DNA of 64,000 nt from JAAYFT01 sp036562765 (GTDB taxonomy: Bacteria > Bacillota > Clostridia > Tissierellales > Tissierellaceae). The notes beneath the pieces were generated by a model. The model saw nothing but the letters and a program-made list of their open reading frames with translations. It was not told the DNA's origin and made no database searches. Below are positions 8,643 to 17,478 of this stretch, in pieces (positions within the stretch are counted from its first letter, which is position 1; each line of letters opens with the position of its first letter). Both the position numbers and the translations under genes were made by a program. The DNA lies in assembly GCA_036562765.1 (NCBI GenBank), contig DATCJO010000173.1, positions 1-64,000 of the forward strand. The letters run 5' to 3'.

Positions 8643-9053
8643 TTAACCTAGCACAACTAATTTATCTCCTGTACTTACTGTTGCTCCTTCTTTAGTATTA
8701 ACACTTACAACTACTCCATCTCTTGGTGCTAATATTTCATTTTCCATCTTCATTGCTTCAAGTATTAATAATAGCTCTCCTGCTTTAACCTTATCTCCTG
8801 GTTTAACCATTACTTTCAATATATTGCCTGGCATTGGTGCTTCTATTACTTCTTGCCCTTCTGAAACTACTACTTCTTGTTTTTCTATTTTAGGTTCTTC
8901 CTTTGGAGCTGTTTCTTTAACTGGTTGTTGCACTGGTGCTGAAACCTGTGGTTGGCTTGATGCAATAGGCTTTTCTGCACCTTTATCAACTCCTAATTCT
9001 TCAACTTCCACTTCATAGGAATTCCCATTTACTTTTATAATGAACTTTCTCAT
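8643..9053 (-). CDS. mmdC: Biotin carrier subunit of the Na+ decarboxylase
   Basis: This 136-residue protein carries the biotin that shuttles CO2 from the carboxyltransferase to the membrane subunit. Residues 1-20 form a short beta-rich start. Residues about 25-68 are a Pro/Ala/Gln/Glu-rich flexible linker. The rest is a biotinyl domain with EAMKMENEI, in which Lys102 is the attachment site. Spacing to mmdB (25 nt) and mmdD (17 nt) shows one transcript. No biotin ligase is present in the window. Confidence 0.95.
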   Translation of the reverse strand: MRKFIIKVNGNSYEVEVEELGVDKGAEKPIASSQPQVSAPVQQPVKETAPKEEPKIEKQEVVVSEGQEVIEAPMPGNILKVMVKPGDKVKAGELLLILEAMKMENEILAPRDGVVVSVNTKEGATVSTGDKLVVLG

Positions 9054-9070
9054 TGTTATGCCTCCTTAAG

Positions 9071-9451
9071 TTATTTTTGTAATTTGTTATTTATAACTTC
9101 ATGCCTGCCAGTAAGAGCCCATACTGGTGTATTTTGAGGTATTCTTCTTATGCTTCTAATCCTTACTTCTGGAACTGTAACGCCTAAAGTTGCTGCAATG
9201 CTGGCTGCAATAACAGCAATTAATTCTTCATTGTCATGTCCTGTAATTGGTGTTTTGATTACATCATTTGTAGGCTTTATTATTTCTTCTCTTACATCTC
9301 TTTTATTATCATTATTATTATGACTATGAGAATTACTTATTTTCTTTAAAGCAGAAATACAAATAGCTAATATCTCTAAGCCAATAAATGTTACTGCCAT
9401 TCCAAATATCATTAACATTAAGGCTTCTCCTAAACCAACTCTTTCAGCCAA
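9071..9451 (-). CDS. mmdD: Decarboxylase gamma/delta subunit (OadG family)
   Basis: A small membrane subunit that assembles the pump. The 126-residue protein has one N-terminal membrane helix containing ALMLMIFGMAVTFIGLEIL, a His/Asn/Asp-rich segment after it (SHSHNNNDNK, about residues 41-50) that may bind metal, and a C-terminal part (about 75-126) with VPEVRIRSIRR and PVWALTGRHEV, typical of MmdD-type delta subunits that anchor the carboxyltransferase. It lies 13 nt after mmdA. The helix motif LMI-GM-TF recurs in the 34-residue protein at 19060-19164. Confidence 0.88.
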   Translation of the reverse strand: MAERVGLGEALMLMIFGMAVTFIGLEILAICISALKKISNSHSHNNNDNKRDVREEIIKPTNDVIKTPITGHDNEELIAVIAASIAATLGVTVPEVRIRSIRRIPQNTPVWALTGRHEVINNKLQK

Positions 9452-9464
9452 TTATTTCACCTCT

Positions 9465-11009
9465 TTACACTGGCATATTACCATGCTTTTTAGCAGGCCT
9501 GTTTTCTCTTTTAGAAGCTAACATGTCAAAAGCATATATTAACCTTGGCCTTGTAGTGCTAGGAACCAATATATCATCTATAAAACCTCTTTGTGCTGCA
9601 ATATATGGATTGGCTATTGTATTTCTATATTCCATAATCTTTTCATTTCTTGTTTCAATAGGATTATCTGAGTTTTCTATTTCTTTCTTGAATATTATAT
9701 TTGCTGCCCCTTCTGGTCCCATTACCGCAATTTCTGCATTAGGCCAAGCAAATACTTGGTCAGCACCTAAATCCTTTGAGCACATTGCTAGATATGCCCC
9801 ACCATAGGCTTTCCTTATGATTAATGTAACCTTTGGTACTGTTGCTTCACTATATGCATAAAGCATCTTTGCACCATGTCTAATAATCCCGCCATATTCT
9901 TGCTCTGTTCCTGGCAAGAAACCTGGAACATCTACTAAGTTCAACAATGGAATATTAAAGGCATCACATGTCCTTATAAATCTAGCAGCTTTATCTGAAG
10001 CATTGATATCAAGGCATCCAGCTAACACTTTAGGTTGATTAGCTATTACTCCTACTGCTTTCCCGTTTAATCTGATGAAACCTGTAATAATGTTTGTTGC
10101 ATAGTATTCTTGTACTTCAAAGAAGTATCCGTTATCTGCAATAAGCCTAATAATTTCCTTCATGTCATAAGGCTTATTTGGATTATCTGGAACAATTTCA
10201 TTTAACCTTTCTTCTATTCTATTTATATCATCATTCGACTCAAATAAAGGCGCTTCCTCCAAGTTGTTGGAAGGCAAGAATGATAATAATTCCTTAATTT
10301 TTGCAATACAATCTTCTTCAGTTTTGCTCATAAAATGAGCTACTCCAGATACTCTATTATGAGTCATAGCACCGCCTAGTTCTTCTTGGGATACTTCCTC
10401 ACCTGTTACGGATTTAATTACTTGTGGTCCAGTAATAAACATCCTGCTGGTATTTTCTACCATGAAGATAAAGTCAGTTAATGCTGGAGAATATACAGCA
10501 CCGCCAGCACATGGTCCCATGATTACAGAGATTTGAGGTATGACACCTGAGGCAATGGTGTTTCTGTAGAAGATTTTTCCATAGCCTGATAAAGCATCTA
10601 CACCTTCTTGAATTCTAGCACCACCTGAATCATTGAACCCAACAATTGGAGCACCCATTTTTAAAGCCATTTCTTGAACTTTGCATATTTTTGCTGCATG
10701 CATTTCTCCAAGGGAACCACCTAATACTGTAAAATCTTGTGCGTAGGCAAACACTAACCTTCCATTAACTGTACCATAACCAGTTACAACGCCATCTGCT
10801 GGAGCTTTTACCTTTTCCATTCCAAAGTTAGTACATCTGTGTTCAACAAACTTATCTAATTCCACAAAGCTCCCTTCATCAAACAATAAATTAAGCCTTT
10901 CTCTTGCAGTAAGCTTCCCTGATTCATGTTGCTTTGCTATTTTTTCTTCTCCTCCGCCGAGTTCGATTTTCTTCCCAGCATCTAGGAGTTGTTGAATTTT
11001 TTCGTTCAT
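9465..11009 (-). CDS. mmdA: Methylmalonyl-CoA decarboxylase carboxyltransferase subunit
   Basis: This subunit transfers the carboxyl group of methylmalonyl-CoA (or a related acyl-CoA) to biotin. The 514-residue protein has two crotonase-fold halves, as in propionyl-CoA carboxylase beta chains: the first with GYGTVNGRLVFAYAQDFTV and GGARIQEGVDAL, the second with VDVPGFLPGTEQEYGGIIRHG and the acyl-CoA pocket segment AYGGAYLAMCSK. It sits 24 nt after the epimerase gene and before mmdD-mmdC-mmdB. This order supports a Na+ pump rather than a biotin-dependent carboxylase; no biotin carboxylase gene is nearby. Confidence 0.94.
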   Translation of the reverse strand: MNEKIQQLLDAGKKIELGGGEEKIAKQHESGKLTARERLNLLFDEGSFVELDKFVEHRCTNFGMEKVKAPADGVVTGYGTVNGRLVFAYAQDFTVLGGSLGEMHAAKICKVQEMALKMGAPIVGFNDSGGARIQEGVDALSGYGKIFYRNTIASGVIPQISVIMGPCAGGAVYSPALTDFIFMVENTSRMFITGPQVIKSVTGEEVSQEELGGAMTHNRVSGVAHFMSKTEEDCIAKIKELLSFLPSNNLEEAPLFESNDDINRIEERLNEIVPDNPNKPYDMKEIIRLIADNGYFFEVQEYYATNIITGFIRLNGKAVGVIANQPKVLAGCLDINASDKAARFIRTCDAFNIPLLNLVDVPGFLPGTEQEYGGIIRHGAKMLYAYSEATVPKVTLIIRKAYGGAYLAMCSKDLGADQVFAWPNAEIAVMGPEGAANIIFKKEIENSDNPIETRNEKIMEYRNTIANPYIAAQRGFIDDILVPSTTRPRLIYAFDMLASKRENRPAKKHGNMPV

Positions 11010-11033
11010 ATTTTCCCTCCTTGACTATATCAA

Positions 11034-11435
11034 CTAATGTCTTTCACAGAGCTCTATAAGCACTCCGAAAGTTGACTTTGGATGTAAAAATGCAATTTTA
11101 GCTCCACCAGCTCCATATCTTGGTTTTTCATCTATAAGCTTAATTCCCTTTGCTTTTAATTCTTCTATGGCCTTTTCTATATTTTCTACTCTGTATGCTA
11201 TATGTTGTATGCCTTCCCCCCTTTTTTCAATGAATTTAGCTATTGGCCCATCTTCTGTTGTGGATTCCAATAATTCCACTTCTGTATCTCCAATTGGTAA
11301 AAAAGCAACTTTTACCTTTTGCTCTTCTACCACTTCTGTACCTACGCTTTTAATCCCTAAGACTTCTTCATAAAACTTCAAGGTTTCATCAAGGTTCTTA
11401 ACAGCAATGCCAATATGGTCTATCTTGGTTACCAT
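11034..11435 (-). CDS. mce: Methylmalonyl-CoA epimerase
   Basis: Interconverts (R)- and (S)-methylmalonyl-CoA, linking the mutase to the decarboxylase. At 133 residues it is the normal size of this glyoxalase-fold family. Two beta-alpha-beta-beta-beta units are visible: HIGIAVKNLDETLKFYEEVL at the start, with the first metal-binding His, and GIQHIAYRVENIEKA in the second half, with another, followed by a Glu in VLIELCE. It is in the mutase-decarboxylase operon, separated from meaB by a 117-nt repeat-containing gap. Confidence 0.93.
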   Translation of the reverse strand: MVTKIDHIGIAVKNLDETLKFYEEVLGIKSVGTEVVEEQKVKVAFLPIGDTEVELLESTTEDGPIAKFIEKRGEGIQHIAYRVENIEKAIEELKAKGIKLIDEKPRYGAGGAKIAFLHPKSTFGVLIELCERH

Positions 11436-11449
11436 TATTCACACTCCTT

Positions 11450-11575
11450 TCCTCAATTCACGATTCACAGTGCACAATTAATTTTAGTGAATAGCGAAGA
11501 ACTAATAATTAATAGCTGTGGTTAGCAGCGAATAAATTCGCTGCTTCATAAACTATTCACTATTCACTATTAGTT
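11450..11575. repeat. AT-rich dispersed repeat inside the operon
   Basis: The gap between meaB and mce contains TTTAGTGAATAG with an inverted partner CTATTCACTATTCACTATT, plus an internal perfect hairpin GCAGCGAAT-AA-ATTCGCTGC (about 11526-11545). The same GTGAATAG / AATAGTTAAT wording occurs near 6.3 kb and 47.5 kb. It overlaps the last codons of meaB. It looks like a small dispersed intergenic element; no ORF is seen. Confidence 0.55.
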
Positions 11576-12506
11576 TTAAAATCTCGTCTTTTGCAGTATA
11601 GGGGTCAATCTTTCTCAAAGCCACATCCCTTGCTAAAGTGTTTATTAAATCCTCTTTTACAGCCTTATCCAATATTAAGCTCATTAAATCTTCTTCTACC
11701 ATTTTTAACAGTTCAGTCCTATTGTTTCTAATCCTTCTCTCTTCAAGCTTATTAGTTTCCTCTAAATACTTTCTGTGCTCTAATATCTTTTCTAGAAGTA
11801 CATCTATATCCTTATTTTGCGCTGCAGAAACTTTAACTACTGGAGGTCTAAATTCCATCTTGTCATTTAAATCCAAATTCATTTCTATTTCAAGCTTTGT
11901 CTTATCTGCCCCATCTAAATCGGATTTGTTTATGGCAAATACATCTGCTATTTCCATTATTCCAGCTTTTATTGCTTGAATATCATCGCCTAAATTTGGA
12001 ACCATAACCATAAGAACCGTATCTGCAGTCTTTACAATATCCACTTCCGATTGACCTACTCCAACTGTTTCTATAAAAATATAATCGCATCCAAAAATAT
12101 CCAATACCTTTACAGCTCCCCAGGTAGATTTTGATATTCCACCTAGAGAGCCACGGGTCCCCATACTTCTAATAAAAACATTATCATCAAGGGATAAATC
12201 GCTCATCCTGATTCTATCCCCTAGAATTGCCCCACCACTAAAGGGGCTTGTAGGATCTATTGCTATAATCCCTATTTTTTTATCCCTTTTTCTAAGTTCT
12301 TTTACCAATTTATCTGTTAAAGTTGATTTTCCAGCGCCGGGAGGTCCTGTAACTCCAATTACATAGGCGTTTCCAGTATTTTTATACAGCCTCTTTAATA
12401 TTTCAATTGCTTCCCTATCATTTGACTCTAACATTGTAATAAGTCGAGCACAAGCCCTTTTATCGCCATTTAATAATCTTTCTTCAATATTCAAACAAGG
12501 CACCAC
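11553..12506 (-). CDS. meaB: Methylmalonyl-CoA mutase-associated GTPase MeaB
   Basis: A G3E-family GTPase that guards the B12 mutase, controlling cofactor loading and protecting it from inactivation. The 317-residue protein has the P-loop GPPGAGKS at residues 54-61, the metal-binding IAIDPTSPFSGGAILGDR segment, the VGVGQSEVD switch region, and the NKSD base-specificity motif. The start is unclear: GTG at 12506 is used, but a nearby TTG with AGGGTGG upstream is also possible. It follows the B12-binding mutase subunit by about one nucleotide, so translation is probably coupled. Confidence 0.93.
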   Translation of the reverse strand: MVPCLNIEERLLNGDKRACARLITMLESNDREAIEILKRLYKNTGNAYVIGVTGPPGAGKSTLTDKLVKELRKRDKKIGIIAIDPTSPFSGGAILGDRIRMSDLSLDDNVFIRSMGTRGSLGGISKSTWGAVKVLDIFGCDYIFIETVGVGQSEVDIVKTADTVLMVMVPNLGDDIQAIKAGIMEIADVFAINKSDLDGADKTKLEIEMNLDLNDKMEFRPPVVKVSAAQNKDIDVLLEKILEHRKYLEETNKLEERRIRNNRTELLKMVEEDLMSLILDKAVKEDLINTLARDVALRKIDPYTAKDEILKLIVNSE

Positions 12507-12507
12507 C

Positions 12508-12909
12508 CTAAATATTTCTCTTTAAGTTGTTTTTAATGTATTCTATTACATCCTTTGTAGATGTTCCTGGAGTAAATATCGCATCAATTCCTGATTCCAA
12601 TAGGAATGGGATGTCATCTTCAGGAATAACTCCTCCACCAATAATAAGTACATCATTGACGCCCTTTTCCCTTAATAGATTTACTACCTTAGGGAATAAA
12701 TGATTATGGGCACCTGACAATATGCTCATGGCAACTACATCAACATCTTCTTGAATAGCTGCAGCAACTATTTGTTCTGGTGTTTGCCTAAGTCCAGTAT
12801 ATATAACTTCCATACCAGCATCCCTTAAAGCCCTTGCAATTACCTTAGCACCTCTATCATGCCCGTCGAGACCTGGTTTAGCTACCAACACTCTAATAGG
12901 TCTATTCAT
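12508..12909 (-). CDS. Methylmalonyl-CoA mutase, cobalamin-binding subunit
   Basis: Binds adenosylcobalamin base-off for the mutase. I start it at the ATG giving MNRPIRVLVAKPGLDGHD (133 residues), because GGAGG stands 6-7 nt before it; a slightly longer reading would contain that ribosome site. The family motif DGHDRG supplies the cobalt-ligating His, and SILSGAH and GGGVIPEDD form the nucleotide-tail pocket. The mutase is split into two genes here, whereas many bacteria have one long chain. It follows the catalytic subunit by about 60 nt and is nearly contiguous with meaB. Confidence 0.95.
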   Translation of the reverse strand: MNRPIRVLVAKPGLDGHDRGAKVIARALRDAGMEVIYTGLRQTPEQIVAAAIQEDVDVVAMSILSGAHNHLFPKVVNLLREKGVNDVLIIGGGVIPEDDIPFLLESGIDAIFTPGTSTKDVIEYIKNNLKRNI

Positions 12910-12969
12910 AGTTTTACCTCCTATATCCAATAAAAATTCATCTCACTAATCTCAAGCAAGTTTTCTGTA

Positions 12970-14649
12970 TTACAATATAACTGATTGTTGATATTCTCCA
13001 AATACTTCCCTTAGAACATCACAAATTTCTCCTAAAGTTGCATAAGCCTTTACTGCATCTAAAATATATGGCATTAAATTTTCATCGGTTTCTGCCTTTT
13101 CCTTCAAAACTTTCAATGTCCTTTGTACTTCGTCGTTATTCCTTTCTTTTCTCAATTGAGCTAGTTTTTCTTTTTGGCTGAACTCAACTGTCCTATCTAC
13201 TTTCAAAATCTCCTTCTTTTCTTCCTCTTCGACTTGGAATTTATTTACGCCTACAACTATCCTGTCTAATGATTCAACTTCCATTTGATATTTATATGCT
13301 GCATCTTGGATTTCTCTTTGAATATATCCTTTTTCTATAGCCTTAGTTGCGCCACCTAATTCATCTATCTTTTGGATGTACTTAAGTGCTTCTTCTTCAA
13401 TCTTATTAGTCAAGCTTTCAACATAATATGAACCTGCCAATGGGTCTATAGTATCAGCTACGCCAGATTCATAAGCCAATATTTGTTGAGTTCTCAAAGC
13501 AATCCTTACAGATTCTTCTGTAGGTAGTGCCAATGCTTCGTCCCTTGAATTTGTATGCAATGATTGAGTTCCGCCTAAAACAGCTGCCAAGGCTTGAATT
13601 GTAACCCTTATAATATTGTTGTCAGGTTGTTGAGCAGTCAATGTTGAACCAGCAGTTTGGGTATGGAATTTCAATTGCATTGATTTTGGATCCTTAGCTT
13701 TAAATCTTTCTTTCATTATCTTAGCCCACAATCTCCTTGCAGCCCTAAACTTAGCTACTTCTTCAAACAAGTTGTTGTGAGCATTAAAGAAGAAGGATAA
13801 TCTTGGTGCAAATTCATCAATATCAAGGCCAGCCTTAATAGCTGCTTCTACATAAGCAATACCATTCGCCAAGGTAAATGCCACTTCTTGAACTGCTGTA
13901 CATCCTGCTTCCCTAATATGGTATCCACTGATACTTATTGTATTCCAATGTGGCACTTCTTTAGAGCAGTATTCAAAAATATTTGTTATCAATCTCATGG
14001 AAGGTTGAGGTGGGAATATATAGGTACCTCTTGCGATATATTCTTTTAGTATGTCATTTTGGATGGTACCTCTCAACTTATCTTTAGATACTCCTTGCTT
14101 TTCAGCAACAGCAATATACATGGCCAATAAAATAGCAGCGGGTGCATTTATAGTCATAGATGTGCTTACCTTGTCTAATGGGATGCCATCAAATAGTACT
14201 TCCATATCCTTTAGGGAGTCAATAGCTACTCCAACTTTACCTACTTCACCTTCTGCTAAAGGATGGTCTGAATCATATCCTATTTGAGTAGGCAAGTCAA
14301 AAGCAACGCTTAGTCCTGTTTGACCTTGTTCTAGAAGATATTTATACCTCTTATTAGACTCTTCAGCAGTACCAAATCCAGCATATTGCCTCATTGTCCA
14401 TAGTTTTCCCCTATACATAGTGGGTTGTACTCCCCGGGTGTATGGATATTCGCCGGGATAGCCTAAATCACTTTCATAATCTAAATCCTTAATATCTTCA
14501 GGCGTGTATAACCTTTTTACCTCTAAATTAGAGTTTGTTACGAACTTTTCTTTTCTTTCTGGAAACTTAGAAATAACCTTTGAAACTGTTTCTTTTTCCC
14601 ATCTGTCAGTGGCAGCTTTTATTTCCTCTATTTTCTTATCATCAAACAT
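12970..14649 (-). CDS. Methylmalonyl-CoA mutase, large catalytic subunit
   Basis: Catalyses the B12-dependent radical interconversion of succinyl-CoA and (R)-methylmalonyl-CoA. The 559-residue chain is the TIM-barrel half only. Recognisable segments are YTRGVQPTMYRGKLWTMRQY near residue 70, GLSVAFDLPTQIGYDSD, the ISISGYHIREAG substrate region and LSFFFNAHNNLFEEVAKFRA. A different acyl-CoA mutase (for example isobutyryl- or ethylmalonyl-CoA type) cannot be fully excluded, but the epimerase and decarboxylase downstream favour methylmalonyl-CoA. It is the first gene of its operon, with a promoter at 14705-14734. Confidence 0.95.
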   Translation of the reverse strand: MFDDKKIEEIKAATDRWEKETVSKVISKFPERKEKFVTNSNLEVKRLYTPEDIKDLDYESDLGYPGEYPYTRGVQPTMYRGKLWTMRQYAGFGTAEESNKRYKYLLEQGQTGLSVAFDLPTQIGYDSDHPLAEGEVGKVGVAIDSLKDMEVLFDGIPLDKVSTSMTINAPAAILLAMYIAVAEKQGVSKDKLRGTIQNDILKEYIARGTYIFPPQPSMRLITNIFEYCSKEVPHWNTISISGYHIREAGCTAVQEVAFTLANGIAYVEAAIKAGLDIDEFAPRLSFFFNAHNNLFEEVAKFRAARRLWAKIMKERFKAKDPKSMQLKFHTQTAGSTLTAQQPDNNIIRVTIQALAAVLGGTQSLHTNSRDEALALPTEESVRIALRTQQILAYESGVADTIDPLAGSYYVESLTNKIEEEALKYIQKIDELGGATKAIEKGYIQREIQDAAYKYQMEVESLDRIVVGVNKFQVEEEEKKEILKVDRTVEFSQKEKLAQLRKERNNDEVQRTLKVLKEKAETDENLMPYILDAVKAYATLGEICDVLREVFGEYQQSVIL

Positions 14650-14704
14650 CTTTTTACCTCCTTAAATGGCGATTTTGCTTCCCTCAGTATCTCTCTTTAA
14701 GTCT

Positions 14705-14734
14705 ATTATAGTAATAAAATGATGAATATTGCAA
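14705..14734 (-). promoter_or_regulatory. Sigma-A-like promoter for the mutase-decarboxylase operon
   Basis: Minus strand TTGCAA (14734-14729), 18-nt spacer, TATAAT (14710-14705), with an approximately 50-nt leader to the GGAGG site before the mutase start. No riboswitch, in particular no cobalamin box, was recognised in this short leader. Confidence 0.6.
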
Positions 14735-14844
14735 TATATATTTCAGTTTATTTTAAAAATGAATATTATATTTCATTTTTGTAAAATATTAAAACAGGAA
14801 AGCAAAAAAAAGAAATTAATATGTATTAAACTACTTCTATGTAC

Positions 14845-15201
14845 TCATTTAGACAAACTCTTATTTGCCTTTTTCCACTGTAAATATCTAGCATATAGAC
14901 CTTTTATACATACAATAATTGCTTTTTGAGATGCACCAAAAAACCTTTTTTCTACCTTTTCAATTAATTCATCAACGCCATCTCTGTCTATATTATGCCC
15001 TATCATTAGATATGCCAGAAATTCTTTGCATAAATCCGATATAAGTGTCACCATGACATCCTCTATAATTCCTGTTTTTGTATTAATCAAAAATCCTAAT
15101 CCAACAACCTTGTGAACATAGCTTGCAGATATATCATCAGGAAGTTTTGAATAGTGAACAAAATACACAGTATCTGGCCCAAAATCCCTAACCTTTCTCA
15201 A
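14845..15201 (-). CDS. DUF3870 family protein
   Basis: A 118-residue cytosolic protein resembling the DUF3870 family, whose function is unknown. It has VYFVHYSKLPDDISAS, then a hydrophobic VVGLGFLINTKTGIIEDV strand pair, a helical middle, and RFFGASQKAIIVCIKGLYARY near the end. The TTG start has GGGGAGGG at good spacing. It lies after the BKACE gene, beyond a strong terminator and with no room for a separate promoter, so it is probably expressed by read-through. Genes of this family are, to my recollection, often near BKACE genes, suggesting a linked but undefined role. Confidence 0.68.
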   Translation of the reverse strand: MRKVRDFGPDTVYFVHYSKLPDDISASYVHKVVGLGFLINTKTGIIEDVMVTLISDLCKEFLAYLMIGHNIDRDGVDELIEKVEKRFFGASQKAIIVCIKGLYARYLQWKKANKSLSK

Positions 15202-15226
15202 AATGACCCTCCCCTTTTTTCCTTAT

Positions 15227-15262
15227 ATAAAAAGGCTGTGCCAAGGTGCACAGCCTTTTTAT
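15227..15262 (-). terminator. Terminator hairpin between the BKACE gene and DUF3870
   Basis: A 13-bp stem AAAAAGGCTGTGC / GCACAGCCTTTTT with a 6-nt loop overlaps the stop of the upstream gene. T-runs on both sides would work on either strand. The DUF3870 gene starts only about 25 nt later. Confidence 0.85.
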
Positions 15263-16092
15263 TTTTTCTTCAGTCCAAGGATTTCTCTTGCTTCATTTGG
15301 GGTTGCAATTTCCCTGCCCAGTTCTTTTGCTATCCTTTTTACTCTTTCTACTAGCATGACATTTGTTGCAAGTATTCCTTTATCATAAAGTATAGTATCT
15401 TCTAAACCTGTTCTAGTATGTCCCCCTAGTATAATTGCCATCGTCAACATTGGTACTTGACTTGCACCTATCCCAGAAACTGTAAATGTGGACCCTTCAG
15501 GCAGTGATTCTACCATGTGAAGTAGATTTTTTGGTGTACCAGCTATGGAACCTTTTACATTCATTACTAAGTTGAAATGTAATGGTGGCTTTAGCACTCC
15601 TTCCTTTAATAACAACTTAGCATTATCTATCATACCTACATCGAATACTTCAATTTCAGGCTTAATATTATTAGCATACATCTTGGCAGCTAACTCTTTT
15701 ATTAAATCAAAGGAATTGGCATTTACTTGATTTGGAAAATTTGATGAACCAGTAGTTAAACTTGCCATTTCAGCATTTAAATCTAGCATCTGCCCACGCC
15801 ATTCAGCACCGCTTCCGCCACCTCTGGCCCCAGTGGATACTTGGGTTATTATATCACATTTCCTTTCCGCTAACTTTTCTAATACTTGCTTATATTTTTC
15901 CCTGTCGCAGGTTGGATTTCCATTATCATCTCTTACATGAATATGTGCTATGGAGGCGCCTGCTTCCCTGCATCTTATAATATCTTCTACTATTTCATCT
16001 ACAGTTATTGGAGTATTTGGATTGGCTTCCTTAGTAGGGACATTACCAGTTAGAGCTACTGTAATAATGAGCTTTTTATCCCTGTAACTCAT
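15259..16092 (-). CDS. Beta-keto acid cleavage enzyme (BKACE family, Kce-like)
   Basis: Enzymes of this family split a beta-keto acid with acetyl-CoA into acetoacetate and a new acyl-CoA; the founding member acts on 3-keto-5-aminohexanoate in lysine fermentation. The 277-residue TIM barrel shows the Zn ligands in AHIHVRD (His50, His52) and a Glu in HTRTGLEDT (Glu231), matching Kce positions 46, 48 and 230, plus TTGSSNFPNQVN. No other lysine-pathway genes are in the window, so the substrate is open. The start ATG overlaps the aminotransferase stop (ATGA), indicating coupled translation of a deaminating and a cleaving enzyme. Confidence 0.9.
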   Translation of the reverse strand: MSYRDKKLIITVALTGNVPTKEANPNTPITVDEIVEDIIRCREAGASIAHIHVRDDNGNPTCDREKYKQVLEKLAERKCDIITQVSTGARGGGSGAEWRGQMLDLNAEMASLTTGSSNFPNQVNANSFDLIKELAAKMYANNIKPEIEVFDVGMIDNAKLLLKEGVLKPPLHFNLVMNVKGSIAGTPKNLLHMVESLPEGSTFTVSGIGASQVPMLTMAIILGGHTRTGLEDTILYDKGILATNVMLVERVKRIAKELGREIATPNEAREILGLKKK

Positions 16093-17456
16093 GCTATAAC
16101 CCCCACCAATTCTTCAGTGGTCTTCTTTACCGCCTTTTCCAGCTTTTCATAGAGTATATCTACTTCTTCCCTTGTTATATTTATTGGTGGAGCGATTAGA
16201 ATATGATCTCCCCTAATGCCATCTACTGAGCCTCCGCCTGGATATGGAACTATGCCTTCTTCTAAACAGTTGTTAGTAATTTTTCCCTTTACATTATAGG
16301 ATACATCGAAAGGATCCTTAGTTTCCTGATTCTTTACAAATTCTATTCCAATCATCAATCCTTTTCCTCTAATATCTCCTACAATGGGATATTCATATAA
16401 TTTTTGAAGCCTTTCCATTAGATATTGGCCTTGTTCTGCACAATTTTCTATATAATTTTCTCTTTCGATAATTTCCATGACTTTATCTGCAATTCCACAA
16501 GATAGTGGGTTGCCAGCATAAGTATGACCATGTATGAAATTGCCGGAACCTTTAACCATAATTGTTTCGAATATTTCAGAATTACATACAGCAGCTCCAA
16601 TTGGAGTATATCCACAGCTTAAGCCTTTAGCCAATACTAAGATGTCAGGCTTTACATCAAAGTGGTCAGAAGCCATCTTCTTTCCTGTTCTGCCACAACC
16701 AGCCATTACTTCATCCATTATAAAGATTATATCATATTTATCGCATATTTCCCTTACCATTTGAAAATAAATTTTATCAGGATGAACACCTGGAGCAGCA
16801 GAACCTACAACAGGCTCAGAAATAAATGCAGCAACATTTTCAGGACCTTGACGCAATATTTCTTCTTCTAACTCTTTAGCAGCTAAGATACTGGTCTCTT
16901 CTAAAGTTTTTGCACCCCAAGGATTTCTGTAGTGATAAAATTGATGAATCTTTGGAAAATCAACTAAAAGAGGGTCATATACTTTTCTTCTCCCAACTGT
17001 CCCGCTCATTGATAAAGCGCCTAACGTTGCCCCATGATATGAATTCCATTTAGTAATAACTTTCCATTTGGTAGTTTTCCCATCTCTTTCAACAAAGTAC
17101 TGCCTAGCCATTTTTATAGCTGTTTCAGTTGCCTCAGAACCCCCTGATACAAAATATACATGATTTAAGCCTTCAGGACACCAGGATGCTATTCTTTCTG
17201 CACATTTTTCTATTGTGTCAACTGTCCATCTCGATAGATGGGTAAATGCTATTCTTTCAATTTGCTTTTTAGCAAATTCAGCTACTTCCTTATTTCCATG
17301 GCCAATATTAGCTACAGCAGAGCCAGAACATGCATCTATATATCTCTTCCCATCTTCACCTATTAGATATATCCCTTCGCCTCTTTCGATTCTTGGATAT
17401 ATCCAATTTTGATTTCTATAGAAAACATGATTCTTTGGAGCCTTATTTAAACTCAT
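16089..17456 (-). CDS. Class III (omega-amino acid) aminotransferase
   Basis: A PLP enzyme moving an amino group, typically from an omega- or beta-amino acid, to pyruvate or 2-oxoglutarate. At 455 residues it is full length: VSGGSEATETAIKMAR (about residues 103-118), the SYHGATLGALSMSG segment, MDEVMAGCGRTGK, and the PLP-binding Lys277 in LVLAKGLSCGYTPIGA. Its last four bases are the first of the BKACE gene, so its product is plausibly the beta-keto acid cleaved next. The symporter gene lies 22 nt upstream in the same operon. Substrate assignment is inference only. Confidence 0.9.
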   Translation of the reverse strand: MSLNKAPKNHVFYRNQNWIYPRIERGEGIYLIGEDGKRYIDACSGSAVANIGHGNKEVAEFAKKQIERIAFTHLSRWTVDTIEKCAERIASWCPEGLNHVYFVSGGSEATETAIKMARQYFVERDGKTTKWKVITKWNSYHGATLGALSMSGTVGRRKVYDPLLVDFPKIHQFYHYRNPWGAKTLEETSILAAKELEEEILRQGPENVAAFISEPVVGSAAPGVHPDKIYFQMVREICDKYDIIFIMDEVMAGCGRTGKKMASDHFDVKPDILVLAKGLSCGYTPIGAAVCNSEIFETIMVKGSGNFIHGHTYAGNPLSCGIADKVMEIIERENYIENCAEQGQYLMERLQKLYEYPIVGDIRGKGLMIGIEFVKNQETKDPFDVSYNVKGKITNNCLEEGIVPYPGGGSVDGIRGDHILIAPPINITREEVDILYEKLEKAVKKTTEELVGVIA

Positions 17457-17478
17457 AACATATCCCCCTTAAATATCA

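Noticed and set aside
9465..11009. Propionyl-CoA carboxylase beta subunit
   Set aside because: The neighbours are membrane pump subunits and there is no biotin carboxylase gene, so decarboxylase alpha subunit is the better call.
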